From Fodinibacter sp038258215 (GTDB taxonomy: Bacteria; Actinomycetota; Actinomycetes; Actinomycetales; Dermatophilaceae), in contig JBBSQC010000025.1 of the NCBI GenBank assembly GCA_038258215.1, positions 1-53,094 on the forward strand: a stretch of 53,094 nt of DNA, read 5' to 3'. This document shows, in pieces, positions 41,494 through 53,093 of the stretch. Position numbers and translations under genes: made by a program. How positions within the stretch are numbered: position 1 is the first letter of the stretch; each line of letters starts with the position of its first letter. The notes beneath the pieces were generated by a model. The model did no database searches. It was not told the DNA's origin and saw nothing but the letters and a program-made list of their open reading frames with translations.

Positions 41494-41497
<4 letters not shown>
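40946..41497 (-). CDS. gntK: Gluconate kinase
   Basis: This 183-residue P-loop kinase phosphorylates gluconate to 6-phosphogluconate for the pentose phosphate or Entner-Doudoroff route. Walker A is VMGVSGCGKST (about 21-31); substrate-site motifs FAEADRFHPEANVAKMAAGKPLTDEDRWPWL and STVMACSALRRSYRDLLR are typical. The GTG at 41497 overlaps the permease stop (GTGA). About 15 residues precede the fold, so a later start is possible. Its last two codons lie in a family A repeat arm. Confidence 0.95.
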
Positions 41498-42915
<1,418 letters not shown>

Positions 42916-43020
42916 CACGTTCCTTCACGTCCTCGTCGCGGCCTCGCTGCCGCGTGGACCAGACGCTATCGGTCCGGCGAGTTCCCCAAGGTCACGATTG
43001 CGAAGAGGTTCGCGGACGTC

Positions 43021-44574
43021 TCAGCAGGTGGCGGCGAGCGGCGATGCCTCGGAGTCGTCCCGCGTGGGAGTCGGTTCCGCGGTGGGCTCGGAGGTCGAGG
43101 ACCCACTCGTCGACGCCGGCTCCTTGGTACTGGAACCCTTCGTCGTGGACGCCGTCGTCTCGGCGCTCGAGCCGGCTTCCTCGCTGGGCTGCGCGGGGTC
43201 GAGTCCCTTCTTGACCAGTCGGCGGATCTCCGCGAAGTCGGGGTTCGCCGGCCGGATGACCGATGACGTGAACGGCAGCGAGCGGATCGAGCCCCCTCGT
43301 TGGATCCGCTGCGCGAGGTCCACCCACGCAGAGAGGTCGGAGGGCGGGATGTCGATGCTCACGTTGTTCTTGACGACGGCGGCCAGGCGCGGGTAGCGCG
43401 CCAGCAGTCCGGCCGGGTCCGCCTGCTCCATCAGGGCGCCAGCCACGCAGCGCTGGCGCCGCATCCGGCTGAAGTCGTCACTGCCCGCGCGGGATCGCGA
43501 GTACCAGAGCGCGAGGCGACCGTCGAGGTGCTGCAGACCCGGGTCGATCCACTCCTCCTTGTCCTGGGTGAAGACCACCCCACCGGAGGTGCCGGTGTGG
43601 CACTCGACGCAGACCCGCTGCTGCACGTTGACGTCGACCCCGCCCATGGCGTCGACGAGGGACCGGAAACCTCGCAGGTTGATGACGACCGAGTGGTCGA
43701 TGCTCAGGCCGGTGATCTCGCCGACGACGTCCACCGTGGACTGGCGCCCCGGGTTGGCGACCCCGGGGAACAGGTCGGGGCGGCTCTCCGCGAGTGTCCA
43801 GACACCGTTCATCAGGCACTCGTCGCCACAGTCGTAACCGTTGGGGTAAAGCGCGTGCAGCGGGTTGTCCTCCGGGAACGGCACCCTCTCGAGGTTTCGC
43901 GGGATCCCGATGAGCACGGTGTCACCGGTGCTCGTGTCCGTGCTGACCACCATGAGGGAGTCGGTGCGCACCCCCCAGCGGCCCTTCCCGGCATCCGAGC
44001 CCATGAGCAGGGTGTTGGTCCGCGGCACGTCAGCCCACGGGTCTGGGGCTGCAGCCGCCACGGTGGGCTTCCCCACCTCCGGCGCCTGCGGCGCGACGAA
44101 CACCGTGTCGATGACCGAGGCCTGCACGTCGAGGTATCGCACGGCAGCGACGGCCGGCGTCGCGACGAGCAGACAGGCCACTGCGGCGAAGGCGAGGCGG
44201 AGCCCGGATCCGGAGCCCACCCGGGGCCAGGACTGCTGAGCGGTGAGCACGATCGATCCCACCCAGAGCACGGCGCCGACCATCACGATGACGCCGATCC
44301 TCTGCAACAGCACGGGCTGCACCGCGATGTCGAGCGCCGAGCGCAACAGGCCGGAGTTCCACACGCGCAGCACGACGTAGGCCGCGGCAGCGACCGCACC
44401 GATCGCCATGACCGCGCCGAGCACCCTCCAGCGGGTGCGGAGCAGCCCGGCGCCGGGGAGGAGCGTCCCGAGGGCCACCCGGCGATAGAAGCTCGCCGCG
44501 GGATAGCGCAGCGCACCGCGAGTCGGCAGCGGACGCAACGCATCAGTCCTCCTCGACTGCTCGTCGACGGACAC
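43021..44574 (-). CDS. LytR-CpsA-Psr (LCP) family cell-wall ligase
   Basis: This 517-residue membrane protein should transfer polyprenyl-linked glycopolymer to peptidoglycan outside the cell. Three TM helices (about 50-69, 93-110, 125-145) precede the LCP domain: NTLLMGSDAGKGRWGVRTDSLMVVS, VLIGIPRNLERVP, LSIDHSVVINLRGFRSLVDAMGGVDV and LALWYSRSRAGSDDFSRMRRQR, which carry the conserved Arg and Asp residues. Unusual cysteines (YDCGDECLMNG, RVCVECHTG) may form disulfides. The Ser/Thr-rich tail (from about 440) ends in Cys. The GTG at 44574 has AAGGGG 8 bases upstream and avoids a poorly supported extension. Confidence 0.9.
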   Translation of the reverse strand: MSVDEQSRRTDALRPLPTRGALRYPAASFYRRVALGTLLPGAGLLRTRWRVLGAVMAIGAVAAAAYVVLRVWNSGLLRSALDIAVQPVLLQRIGVIVMVGAVLWVGSIVLTAQQSWPRVGSGSGLRLAFAAVACLLVATPAVAAVRYLDVQASVIDTVFVAPQAPEVGKPTVAAAAPDPWADVPRTNTLLMGSDAGKGRWGVRTDSLMVVSTDTSTGDTVLIGIPRNLERVPFPEDNPLHALYPNGYDCGDECLMNGVWTLAESRPDLFPGVANPGRQSTVDVVGEITGLSIDHSVVINLRGFRSLVDAMGGVDVNVQQRVCVECHTGTSGGVVFTQDKEEWIDPGLQHLDGRLALWYSRSRAGSDDFSRMRRQRCVAGALMEQADPAGLLARYPRLAAVVKNNVSIDIPPSDLSAWVDLAQRIQRGGSIRSLPFTSSVIRPANPDFAEIRRLVKKGLDPAQPSEEAGSSAETTASTTKGSSTKEPASTSGSSTSEPTAEPTPTRDDSEASPLAATC

Positions 44575-44732
44575 GCTCCACACCCCTTCCGACGCTCCGG
44601 TGCGACGGGTGGGATCTCCCACCACCGCCTGCACGATATCCCCGCGACGCCCTCCAATGGAGTGCTTCCGCGCCAGTGCCCGGCGTGTCAGCACCACGGA
44701 CCGCAGGTCTGTGACGTGGTGGAATGGCTGAC

Positions 44733-45518
44733 ATGCCTGCGCCAGCGATCCCCTCCGACCGTGTCCGGCAGGTGGGGGTCACCCTCGCCGAGATCTTCTG
44801 TGTCGTCGGCACCCTCGTCGGTGTCGGGGTGATCGGCACCCGGGTCGAGGAGCCATCCGGGGGCGCGCTGGCCGCCGATGCGACCCTCGTCGCACCCGCC
44901 GGCCCGGCCTTCTCGATCTGGACCCCGATCTACCTCGGTCTGGCCGCGTACACCATCTGGCAGTGGCTTCCCGACCAGGCCAGCGACCGCCGACACCGGG
45001 CCATCGGCTGGCTGGCCGCGTTGTCGATGGTGCTCAACGCCGCGTGGCTGCTGGTGACCCAGCAGGGCTGGTTGTGGGCGAGCGTCGTGGTGATCCTCGC
45101 GCTCGCGGCAACCCTCGGCCTGCTGGTGGAGCGTCTCGACCGTCATCGGTCGTACGGGCGGGCCGAGTCGGTCATCGTCGACGGCACGTTCGGCGTCTAC
45201 CTCGGGTGGGTCGCGGTGGCGGCCTGCGCGAACGTCACGACGGCGCTCATCGAGAGCGGGGTCGAGCCACCCGAGCTGATCGCGGTGCTGCTGGCCGTCG
45301 TGGTGCTGGCGGTCGCCGCCGGGCTCGGTGTCATGTTCGCCAGCCATCTCGGCGGGCGGTGGGCGGTCGCTGTGGCGATGGCCTGGGGGCTGCTCTGGAT
45401 CGCCTACGGACGGTTCGCCGACGAGCCCGAGTCGGGGGTCGTGGCCCTGGCCGCCGTCGTGGCAGCGGTCATCGTGGTGGGCGCGACCTCGCGAGCGCAC
45501 TCCCGACGCGCGGCCTGA
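44733..45518 (+). CDS. TspO/MBR-like tryptophan-rich membrane protein
   Basis: This protein of about 261 residues has seven or eight TM helices. The first half carries PAGPAFSIWTPIYLGLAAYTIWQWLP (about 56-81) and LNAAWLLVTQQGWLWASVVVILALAATLG (about 103-131), which match the TspO/MBR signature (FSIWTPIY, LNxAWLxxF). TspO proteins bind porphyrins and act in stress signalling; the bacterial family core is about 160 residues, so this one has extra C-terminal helices. ATG codons at 44724 and 44733 are both possible; GGTGG fits the latter better. It diverges from the LCP gene. Confidence 0.8.
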   Translation: MPAPAIPSDRVRQVGVTLAEIFCVVGTLVGVGVIGTRVEEPSGGALAADATLVAPAGPAFSIWTPIYLGLAAYTIWQWLPDQASDRRHRAIGWLAALSMVLNAAWLLVTQQGWLWASVVVILALAATLGLLVERLDRHRSYGRAESVIVDGTFGVYLGWVAVAACANVTTALIESGVEPPELIAVLLAVVVLAVAAGLGVMFASHLGGRWAVAVAMAWGLLWIAYGRFADEPESGVVALAAVVAAVIVVGATSRAHSRRAA

Positions 45519-45575
45519 CGCCCGAACGCTCGCTCCGAGTTCCCCTTTCCCCCCGCCGGTGACGCACCATGACGT

Positions 45576-46601
45576 ATGGCTGACTCACCGAGCACGACAC
45601 GGACCACCACCACCGCGTTCACGCGCCGCGGCGCCATCGGCCTCCTCGCGGGGGCCGCCGTGGTCCACGCCGCCGCCCCGGCCGGCGCATCCCCGGCCGC
45701 CGCGCACCCGGACGGCGCCCACCCACACCACACCCCAGGGGTTCGCAGGACGGTGGCGCTGCCCGACGGCATCCGTCCCGAAGGCATCACCTCGGGGCCC
45801 GGCACGACCTACTACGTCGGCTCCCTCGCCGACGGGCGGATCGTCACTGGCGACCTCCTCAGGGGATCGTCGAGGGTGCTGCTCCCCGGGGCCACCGGCA
45901 GGTCGCTGCGCGGGCTCTTCCACGACCGTCGCACCGGCCTCGTGTGGGCCGTCGGCAACGTCGGGTCGATCTCGCACGTGTGGGCCGTCAACGGAACCTC
46001 GGGAGCCGTCGTCTCCGACACCGTGGTGCCGGGTGGGGTCTTCCTCAACGACCTCGTCGTGACCGCCCGCGCGGTGTGGGTCACCGACTCCCAGGTCGAC
46101 CGGCTCGCGGTGATCAGGCTCACGCGCCGCGGCCGCCCGACGGGGGCCGCCGCGGCCTTCCTGCCGCTGACCGGGCGGTGGCCCGCGTTCGACGGCACGA
46201 ACCTCAACGCCAACGGCATCCGTCAGCTGCCCGACGGATCGGCGGTGCTGAACAACAGCGCCGTCGGCGGGTTGTGGCGGGTCGACACGACCACCGGTGC
46301 CACGATGCGGATCCCGGTCAAGGGCGGGCCGGGGCTCTCGGGCGGAGACGGCCTCGAGATCGAGAACTGCACGCTCTACGACGTGCGAGGCAGCGGGGAG
46401 GCCGAGGTCTCCGTGCTGCGCCTGCGCAGGGACTGCGGTCGCTGGAAGGCGGACTGGCGCGGTGCCCTCACCGACAAGACCCTGGATGTCCCCTCGACGG
46501 CCACACTCGCGGGTGGCCGGCTCTGGGCCGTCAACGCACGGTTCGGGGTGGAGTCACCCGACACGGCCTCCTACCGGATCACTCGCCTGCCCGCCCGCTG
46601 A
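45576..46601 (+). CDS. Secreted beta-propeller protein (SMP-30/gluconolactonase-like)
   Basis: This 341-residue protein has a Tat-type signal (FTRRGAIGLLAGAAVV, Arg17-Arg18) ending near residue 46, then a six-bladed propeller pattern: PEGITSGPGTTYYVGSLADGRIVTGDL, LRGLFHDRRTGLVWAVGN, FLNDLVVTARAVWVTDSQVDRLAVI, NANGIRQLPDGSAVLNNSAVGGLWRVD. These repeats fit SMP-30/gluconolactonase/LRE-like proteins. The metal-ligand Glu of PEGI and Asn of LND and NANG are present. Substrate is unknown; lactonase activity is only family inference. It follows TspO by 57 bases on the same strand and converges with hspR. Confidence 0.8.
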   Translation: MADSPSTTRTTTTAFTRRGAIGLLAGAAVVHAAAPAGASPAAAHPDGAHPHHTPGVRRTVALPDGIRPEGITSGPGTTYYVGSLADGRIVTGDLLRGSSRVLLPGATGRSLRGLFHDRRTGLVWAVGNVGSISHVWAVNGTSGAVVSDTVVPGGVFLNDLVVTARAVWVTDSQVDRLAVIRLTRRGRPTGAAAAFLPLTGRWPAFDGTNLNANGIRQLPDGSAVLNNSAVGGLWRVDTTTGATMRIPVKGGPGLSGGDGLEIENCTLYDVRGSGEAEVSVLRLRRDCGRWKADWRGALTDKTLDVPSTATLAGGRLWAVNARFGVESPDTASYRITRLPAR

Positions 46602-46645
46602 CCGGCTGCGACCAACACCTCGGCGACGGCTCGGCGCCGCGGAGC

Positions 46646-47101
46646 TCAGGAGCGGCCGGCGCTCCAGAGCACGACCGCCTGGGAGCCCGGATGCCGGGGA
46701 CGCTCACCCCACCGCACGGCATACACGTCGCCGGCGGGCGAGACGGAGAAGACCCTCGCCCCCTGCCCCGAGGCGACGCGCACGGCCTCGAGCTCGGACT
46801 GGAGCTGCCGGGCCTGCGCCTGCAACGCCGCCACCCGGTCCTCCAGCTCGAGGATGCGGGCGACACCCGCGAGGGAGATGCCCTCCTCCTGCGAGAGCCG
46901 TTGGATCTCGCGGAGGAGCACGACGTCGCGCTGTGAGTAGCGGCGCCCGCCACCGCGGGTGCGCGACGGGGTGACGAGGCCGAGGCGGTCGTACTGCCGC
47001 AGGGTCTGCGCGTGCATGCCCGCCAGCTCCGCGGCGATGGAGATGACGAAGACGGGCGTCTCGTCATCCGCCGAGAAGGAGGAGTAGCCGACGGGGGTCA
47101 T
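46646..47101 (-). CDS. hspR: Heat-shock repressor HspR (MerR family)
   Basis: This 151-residue repressor of the dnaK operon and clpB has a MerR-type HTH: VFVISIAAELAGMHAQTLRQYDRLGLVTPSRTRGGGRRYSQRDVVLLREIQRLSQEEGISLAGVARIL (about 18-84), with the Arg-rich wing typical of HspR. A coiled coil follows (about 86-106), then a C-terminal segment with FSVSPAGDVYAVRWG. HspR uses DnaK as co-repressor, giving feedback. The ATG at 47101 is 10 bases after the dnaJ stop. Its expected operators are at 40824-40852, 50791-50811 and 50854-50874. Confidence 0.95.
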   Translation of the reverse strand: MTPVGYSSFSADDETPVFVISIAAELAGMHAQTLRQYDRLGLVTPSRTRGGGRRYSQRDVVLLREIQRLSQEEGISLAGVARILELEDRVAALQAQARQLQSELEAVRVASGQGARVFSVSPAGDVYAVRWGERPRHPGSQAVVLWSAGRS

Positions 47102-47111
47102 GGCACCCGAC

Positions 47112-48140
47112 CTAGCCCGGGGCCTGGTCGAACAGCCCGGCTCGGGGGTCGACGCCGGACTCCTCGCTGCGCAGGGTCTCGACCGCCTCGCGGGCCGCAT
47201 CGGTGAGGCGCTGCGGCACGACGACGGAGATCCGGGCGAGCAGGTCACCGGAGGTGCCGCCGCGACCGACCACGCCACGGCCCTTGACGCGCAGCACCCG
47301 ACCGCTCGGGGTGCCGGGTGCCACCTTGACGCGCACCGGCGTGCCGTCCAGGGTCGGCACCGACACGGTGGCGCCCAGCGCCGCCTCGGCGAAGGTCACC
47401 GGGAGCTCGAGGGTGAGGTCGTCGCCGTCGCGTCCGAAGACCGGGTGCTTCTCGACCTTGACGGTGAGGATGAGGTCCCCCGTGGGGGCGCCCGGGTCGC
47501 CCGGTGCACCCTTCCCGCGCAGCCGGATCTTCTGGCCGTCCTTGACCCCGGCGGGGACCTTGGTGGTGATCCGGCGCCCCTCTGGGGTGGACAGCGTGAC
47601 CGTCGCCCCCTCGACCGCGTCCCGGAAGCTCAGCGAGGTGCGAGCCTGGAGGTCCGCGCCCGGTCGAGGCCCGCGAGCGGACCCGAAACCCGAGAACGGG
47701 TCGGCTCCACCTCGACCGCCCGCCGCCGCGCCGCCGCCGAACATCTGGGCGAGTACGTCGTCGAGGTCGGGCTGGCCTCCGGCGCCGGGCCCCCCGGTGC
47801 TGAACCGCACGCGCTGGCCCCCGCCGCCACCGCCGAAGGCGCTGAAGACGTCCTCGAAACCACCTCCGCCACCCGGCCCACCGGCGTGGAACCGCGCACC
47901 GCCGCCGGCCATCTGGCGAATGGCGTCGTACTCCTCGCGCTGCTTGGGGTCCGCGAGCACCGCGTGGGCCTCACCCACGTCCTTGAACCGCTTCTCCGAC
48001 GTGGACGAGCCGGAGTTCTGGTCGGGGTGGTGCTTGCGTGCGAGCTTGCGGTAGGCCTTCTTGATCGTCGCGTCGTCGGCGTCCTTCGGGACCCCGAGGA
48101 TCGCGTAGAAGTCCTTCTCGAACCAGTCCTGGCTGGCCAT
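47112..48140 (-). CDS. dnaJ: DnaJ-type co-chaperone without zinc finger
   Basis: This 342-residue J-domain protein stimulates DnaK ATPase and delivers substrates. The J domain (9-75) has the HPD triad in KHHPDQNSG, followed by a long Gly/Phe-rich linker (about 77-155) and the two C-terminal substrate-binding subdomains (about 160-325). The four CXXCXGXG repeats of classical DnaJ are absent, and there is no cysteine in the protein at all, so it is a type II (CbpA/DnaJ2-like) member in the dnaK operon position. It starts 27 bases after grpE. Confidence 0.92.
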   Translation of the reverse strand: MASQDWFEKDFYAILGVPKDADDATIKKAYRKLARKHHPDQNSGSSTSEKRFKDVGEAHAVLADPKQREEYDAIRQMAGGGARFHAGGPGGGGGFEDVFSAFGGGGGGQRVRFSTGGPGAGGQPDLDDVLAQMFGGGAAAGGRGGADPFSGFGSARGPRPGADLQARTSLSFRDAVEGATVTLSTPEGRRITTKVPAGVKDGQKIRLRGKGAPGDPGAPTGDLILTVKVEKHPVFGRDGDDLTLELPVTFAEAALGATVSVPTLDGTPVRVKVAPGTPSGRVLRVKGRGVVGRGGTSGDLLARISVVVPQRLTDAAREAVETLRSEESGVDPRAGLFDQAPG

Positions 48141-48167
48141 CGGCGCCTCCTCCTCGGTGGTGACGGG

Positions 48168-48871
48168 TCAGTCCGGGTCTGCGACCGAGACGCGCGCGGG
48201 GCGCAGGACCTGCTCCCCGGCACGGTAGCCCGGCTGGAGCACCATCACGACGGTCGTGGCCGTCGCATCCGTGGGGAGATCGGTGTCGTCGGTGGGCCAC
48301 GGGGCGTGCATCAGGGCCTCGTGGCGCATCGGGTCGAACTGCTCCCCCTTCGCGCCGAAGCGCTCCAGGCCGTACTTGCCCAGCGTCGCCTCGAGCTTGT
48401 CGGCGATGGCCGCGAACGGGCCTACCAGGTCGCCGTGCTCGCGCGCGGCATGGATGTCGTCGAGCGCCGGCAGCACCGACTCGAGGACGTCGCGCACCGC
48501 ACGCTCCTGCACCACGGCCCGGTCACGGTCGACCCGGCGCTTGTAGTTGACGTACTCCGCCTGGAGGCGCTGGAGATCGGAGAGTCGCTCCGCGGCCAGG
48601 ATCGAGTCCGGGTGGGTCTGTGCCGCAGCCGGATCCGTGCCGTATGCCGGTGCTTCGTCCTCCGCTCCACCGGTCGGGTCGACCTCGTCGGGGCCATCGA
48701 CTCCGGCGGGGGTGGCCCCGGTGGGGGTGGCCCCGGCACCCGCCGGGGCCACCTCCTCGCCGTCGTTGACGGACTCGGTGTTGATCGCGTCGTCTGCAGC
48801 GCCGTCGGATCCGGCCGATGCGGCGCGGGCCTCCTCGGACGCGAACTGCTCACGCGGCATACCGGGGTCGG

Positions 48872-48875
<4 letters not shown>
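48168..48875 (-). CDS. grpE: Nucleotide exchange factor GrpE
   Basis: This 235-residue DnaK nucleotide exchange factor has a long acidic, low-complexity N-terminus (1-85, with ATPTGATPAGVDG repeats), a coiled-coil helix (about 92-130: ERLSDLQRLQAEYVNYKRRVDRDRAVVQE) and the C-terminal beta domain containing FDPMRHEALMHAPW and VLQPGYRAGEQVLRPARVSV. The GTG at 48875 overlaps the dnaK stop as GTGA, so it is translationally coupled. It is longer than the usual GrpE because of the N-terminal tail. Confidence 0.95.
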
Positions 48876-50767
<1,892 letters not shown>

Positions 50768-50790
50768 GTGGGTCTCTCCTTGGTGCTGAG

Positions 50791-50811
50791 GTTGAGTGCT
50801 TGGGACTCAAG
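50791..50811 (-). promoter_or_regulatory. HAIR operator 1 (HspR site) of the dnaK operon
   Basis: GTTGAGT-N7-ACTCAAG on the plus strand, one base from the consensus CTTGAGT-N7-ACTCAAG. It lies 24 bases before the dnaK ATG and abuts a TACTAA -10-like hexamer (50817-50812, minus strand), so binding would block initiation. Confidence 0.92.
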
Positions 50812-50853
50812 TTAGTACGAGGTCGGATGCCGGAGCAAACCGAGGTGTCCAAA

Positions 50854-50874
50854 CTTGCGTTCACCTGACTCAAC
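50854..50874 (-). promoter_or_regulatory. HAIR operator 2 (HspR site) of the dnaK operon
   Basis: CTTGCGT-N7-ACTCAAC has the exact 7-base spacing with one mismatch in each arm. It lies 63 bases upstream of the first. Multiple HAIR elements upstream of dnaK are known in Streptomyces. Confidence 0.75.
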
Positions 50875-51304
50875 TTCGGTTGGCCCCCTCCTGTTCCCCG
50901 CGATCACCGACCTTGAACAGCACGATGGAGGTTCTCGCGGTCCATGTCCTTGTCTCGGCGTCCTTTCGCGGCGCGGACCTTGGCCCGATGGCTGCGAAGC
51001 GTGAGAGCTCGTGGTCTCACTGCGCTACCCGGCCCGTCAGGCGAGTCCGTGGGACGCCCGGATTGCGGCAGAGGGGCGAACACGCCGGCATACCCCGAGA
51101 AGCCCCGGGTGTACACCAGAAGCCTTGTCCCGCAGGGCCGGGGTTTATCGGGTCACCCGAGAAACCTGACCGAAGGAACTCGTGGTCGTCGGCATAAGAG
51201 TGACGACGAGGCGTGTTTCGAGAACCACGACAGCCCCGGCCATGCGGCGGTCCCCGCCGGGCAGGGAGGTGGGGAGCCCAGGTCTTCTCGACACCCGGTC
51301 GCCT
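50875..51304. other. Gene-poor intergenic stretch upstream of the dnaK operon
   Basis: About 430 bases with no convincing gene. Short open frames on both strands lack ribosome-binding sites and family motifs. The stretch is more evenly mixed in base composition than the flanking genes. One GGCATAC heptamer occurs at 51087-51093. It may hold decayed coding sequence or an unrecognised small RNA; nothing can be assigned. Confidence 0.4.
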
Positions 51305-52150
51305 TCAGCTGGCGATCTCGGAGACGGCGGCCACGAAGCCAGGGAGGGCGACGGCGACGAGCACCGCGAGCGCAGCTTGTAGTGCACCTCGGCCGCGTCG
51401 CCGGTAGGCGTCGGGTTTCGCCCGCGCGACCATCCCAGCTGCGTAGAACACGAGGCACCCACAGAGAACCGCGATGAGCGCCACCGGGACCGTCTCCAGC
51501 GCCGCGGCAACCGTGAGCAGACCAGTCGGCACCATCCACACAGCCCACCACCACGTGGGGGCTTGGAGGGCTGCCCCGATCCTCCCGGCGATCGGCGCAG
51601 TCAGAATCCCGGTCAGCACCGCCATGACACAGAAGAGGACGACGCTCAGCCAACCCGGCTCGATCATGTCGAAGTCCGGGTTACCGGGGCGCAACGGGTC
51701 TGCAAGGCTGCCGAAGATGACGAGAACAGCCGCGCCGAAGACTGCGCCACCGATGGCGCCGCGGGGCAGGACCGACGACACCAACGCGTAGACGATCCCA
51801 ACAGCCAGGCCGAACGGCAGCCCCAGGAAGATGAAGAGCCCGATCGTGCCGCTCACTGAGATCCGGCCGACCACTTCCCCGGCCTCGGTGAGCCGGCCTT
51901 GCGCATCTGAGGACGTCGCTGCCAGCAGCCGCATCGCCAGCCGCCCGGCCGGACCGACGATGAGCATCCCGACGAGCAGGCCGGTCAGGAGCCCTGTGCC
52001 GAGAACCCACACCAGCGCGCGAGCCGGCGTGAGCCGGCTCCGTGTGTCGCCCGGAGCCCCGTGGGGCAACGCCAACGCATAGCCCCGCCAAAGCCAGGCA
52101 AGCACGACCCCCGCGACGAGCAGCGCTCCGCAGGCCAACATGACCAGCAT
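51305..52150 (-). CDS. Uncharacterised polytopic membrane protein
   Basis: This 281-residue protein has about eight TM helices with a conserved-looking extracellular or cytoplasmic loop after helix 2: GPAGRLAMRLLAATSSDAQGRLTEAGEVVGRISVSGTIGLF (about 66-106). I recall RLAMRLLAATS...GRLTEAGEVVG-like segments from unannotated actinobacterial membrane proteins, but no function. The ATG at 52150 follows GGATGG closely. It lies between the dnaK upstream region and a YCII gene, all on the minus strand. Codon use is somewhat less GC-biased than in the chaperone genes. Confidence 0.72.
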   Translation of the reverse strand: MLVMLACGALLVAGVVLAWLWRGYALALPHGAPGDTRSRLTPARALVWVLGTGLLTGLLVGMLIVGPAGRLAMRLLAATSSDAQGRLTEAGEVVGRISVSGTIGLFIFLGLPFGLAVGIVYALVSSVLPRGAIGGAVFGAAVLVIFGSLADPLRPGNPDFDMIEPGWLSVVLFCVMAVLTGILTAPIAGRIGAALQAPTWWWAVWMVPTGLLTVAAALETVPVALIAVLCGCLVFYAAGMVARAKPDAYRRRGRGALQAALAVLVAVALPGFVAAVSEIAS

Positions 52151-52246
52151 CCATCCAGTGAAGCACCACGTCCCATCCGTGTCATCGGACTTTCGATGGG
52201 GGAGCCGCGGCAGGTGCTTGAGCTTCCGTGAGTCTCGGGGACGGAG

Positions 52247-52603
52247 TCACTCGACCTTGGGCTGCGGCTGGAACCGGCGAACCTCATGGGGCCAGCCGCA
52301 GGCCTGCGAGATCTTGCCCGCCCACATCTTGGCCGCCTCGTCGTCGGCCACGTCCACCACCGCGAAGCCGCCCAGGAACTCCTTGGTCTCGACGTAGGGT
52401 CCATCGGTCATCACCACGGTGCCGCTGGTGGGCTCGGCGCTGTATATCGGGCCGTCCTCCTGCAGGCCTCCGGCGAAGACGTATACCCCGGCCGCCTTCA
52501 TCTCCTCCACGACCCCCATGGCGAGCGGTCCGCGCCCGCGGAACCACTCCTCGGTGTGATCGCCCACCCACTGCTGGTTGAAGTACATGAGGTACTCGGC
52601 CAT
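52247..52603 (-). CDS. YCII/DGPF family protein (unlinked ECF42 target)
   Basis: This 118-residue YCII protein starts MAEYLMYFNQQWVGD and contains VVMTDGPYVETKEFLGGFAVVDV, with DGPY in place of DGPF, and ends near ACGWPHEVRRFQP, features of the DGPF group. The ATG at 52603 has GGAG 6 bases upstream. Its upstream region holds TGTCGCA-N16-CGTG 47 bases from the ATG, nearly the same promoter and spacing as the ECF42-YCII operon at 17.6 kb. It is therefore a likely remote member of that regulon. Confidence 0.87.
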   Translation of the reverse strand: MAEYLMYFNQQWVGDHTEEWFRGRGPLAMGVVEEMKAAGVYVFAGGLQEDGPIYSAEPTSGTVVMTDGPYVETKEFLGGFAVVDVADDEAAKMWAGKISQACGWPHEVRRFQPQPKVE

Positions 52604-52650
52604 GACTGCTCCTCCGCTCTGGCGGACCCGGTGGACCGCGTTCACCTACC

Positions 52651-52677
52651 CACGAACGGCGACCGCTGGATGCGACA
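52651..52677 (-). promoter_or_regulatory. Predicted ECF42-type promoter of the unlinked YCII gene
   Basis: On the minus strand TGTCGCA (52677-52671), 16 bases, CGTG (52654-52651). It differs by one base in each box from the operon promoter at 17668-17694 and has the same spacer and the same distance to the start codon. Confidence 0.6.
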
Positions 52678-52979
52678 CCGTCGTACCGGAAACCTTGCAC
52701 CGATTCTGGCCCGGCCGCGCAGCGCCCTCCGTCGAGAGGTCACGACACGCGGAGTCCCCAAGGGCGGGCTCAGGGGGTGAACGCAACACGATCTGAGGGG
52801 CGTGTTGTGACCCCTCGACGGGCCGCACCCGTGGTTTCGCCGAACATGGCCTGATCGAGTGAACTCCACGATGGGCCCGTCCGGCGTGAGTCCACCCATG
52901 GCGCGTGCTGCCGTCACGCAGAAGACCGGACCGCACGCAGCTGTTGGTGCGTGGTTGTCATTTTCAGAAGTCGCCTTCA
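52678..52979. other. Region without a recognised gene, with overlapping hairpins
   Basis: No gene is supported. Two mutually exclusive stems occur: CAACACG/CGTGTTG (52784-52790 with 52801-52807) and GAGGGG/CCCCTC (52795-52800 with 52811-52816). TCGAGTGAAC at 52855-52864 matches the first ten bases of the family A repeat arm but no partner arm follows, so it may be chance. Confidence 0.35.
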
Positions 52980-53093
52980 CTAGATGTCAGAAGCCGACTG
53001 CAACGGCGCGGTCCACGCAGCAAGTGCAAAGCGCGCGACCGGCGGCATGAGTGCGTTGAACTGCCCGATGAATACGCTCCCTGGCCGGTGGTA
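52980..53093 (-). CDS. Possible C-terminal end of a gene entering from the right edge
   Basis: An open frame enters from beyond the window and ends at a TAG at 52980-52982. It reads 37 residues including SVFIGQFNALMPPVARF and ending PLQSASDI. Third-position GC is lower than in the rest of the window (9 of 37 codons end in A or T), so it may be transferred DNA, a degraded gene or no gene. No family is recognised. Confidence 0.25.
   Translation of the reverse strand, partial: YHRPGSVFIGQFNALMPPVARFALAAWTAPLQSASDI

Noticed and set aside
50768..50880. CIRCE (HrcA) element upstream of dnaK
   Set aside because: The repeats present match HAIR arms and spacing, and the operon encodes HspR. No TTAGCACTC-N9-GAGTGCTAA-like pair is seen.
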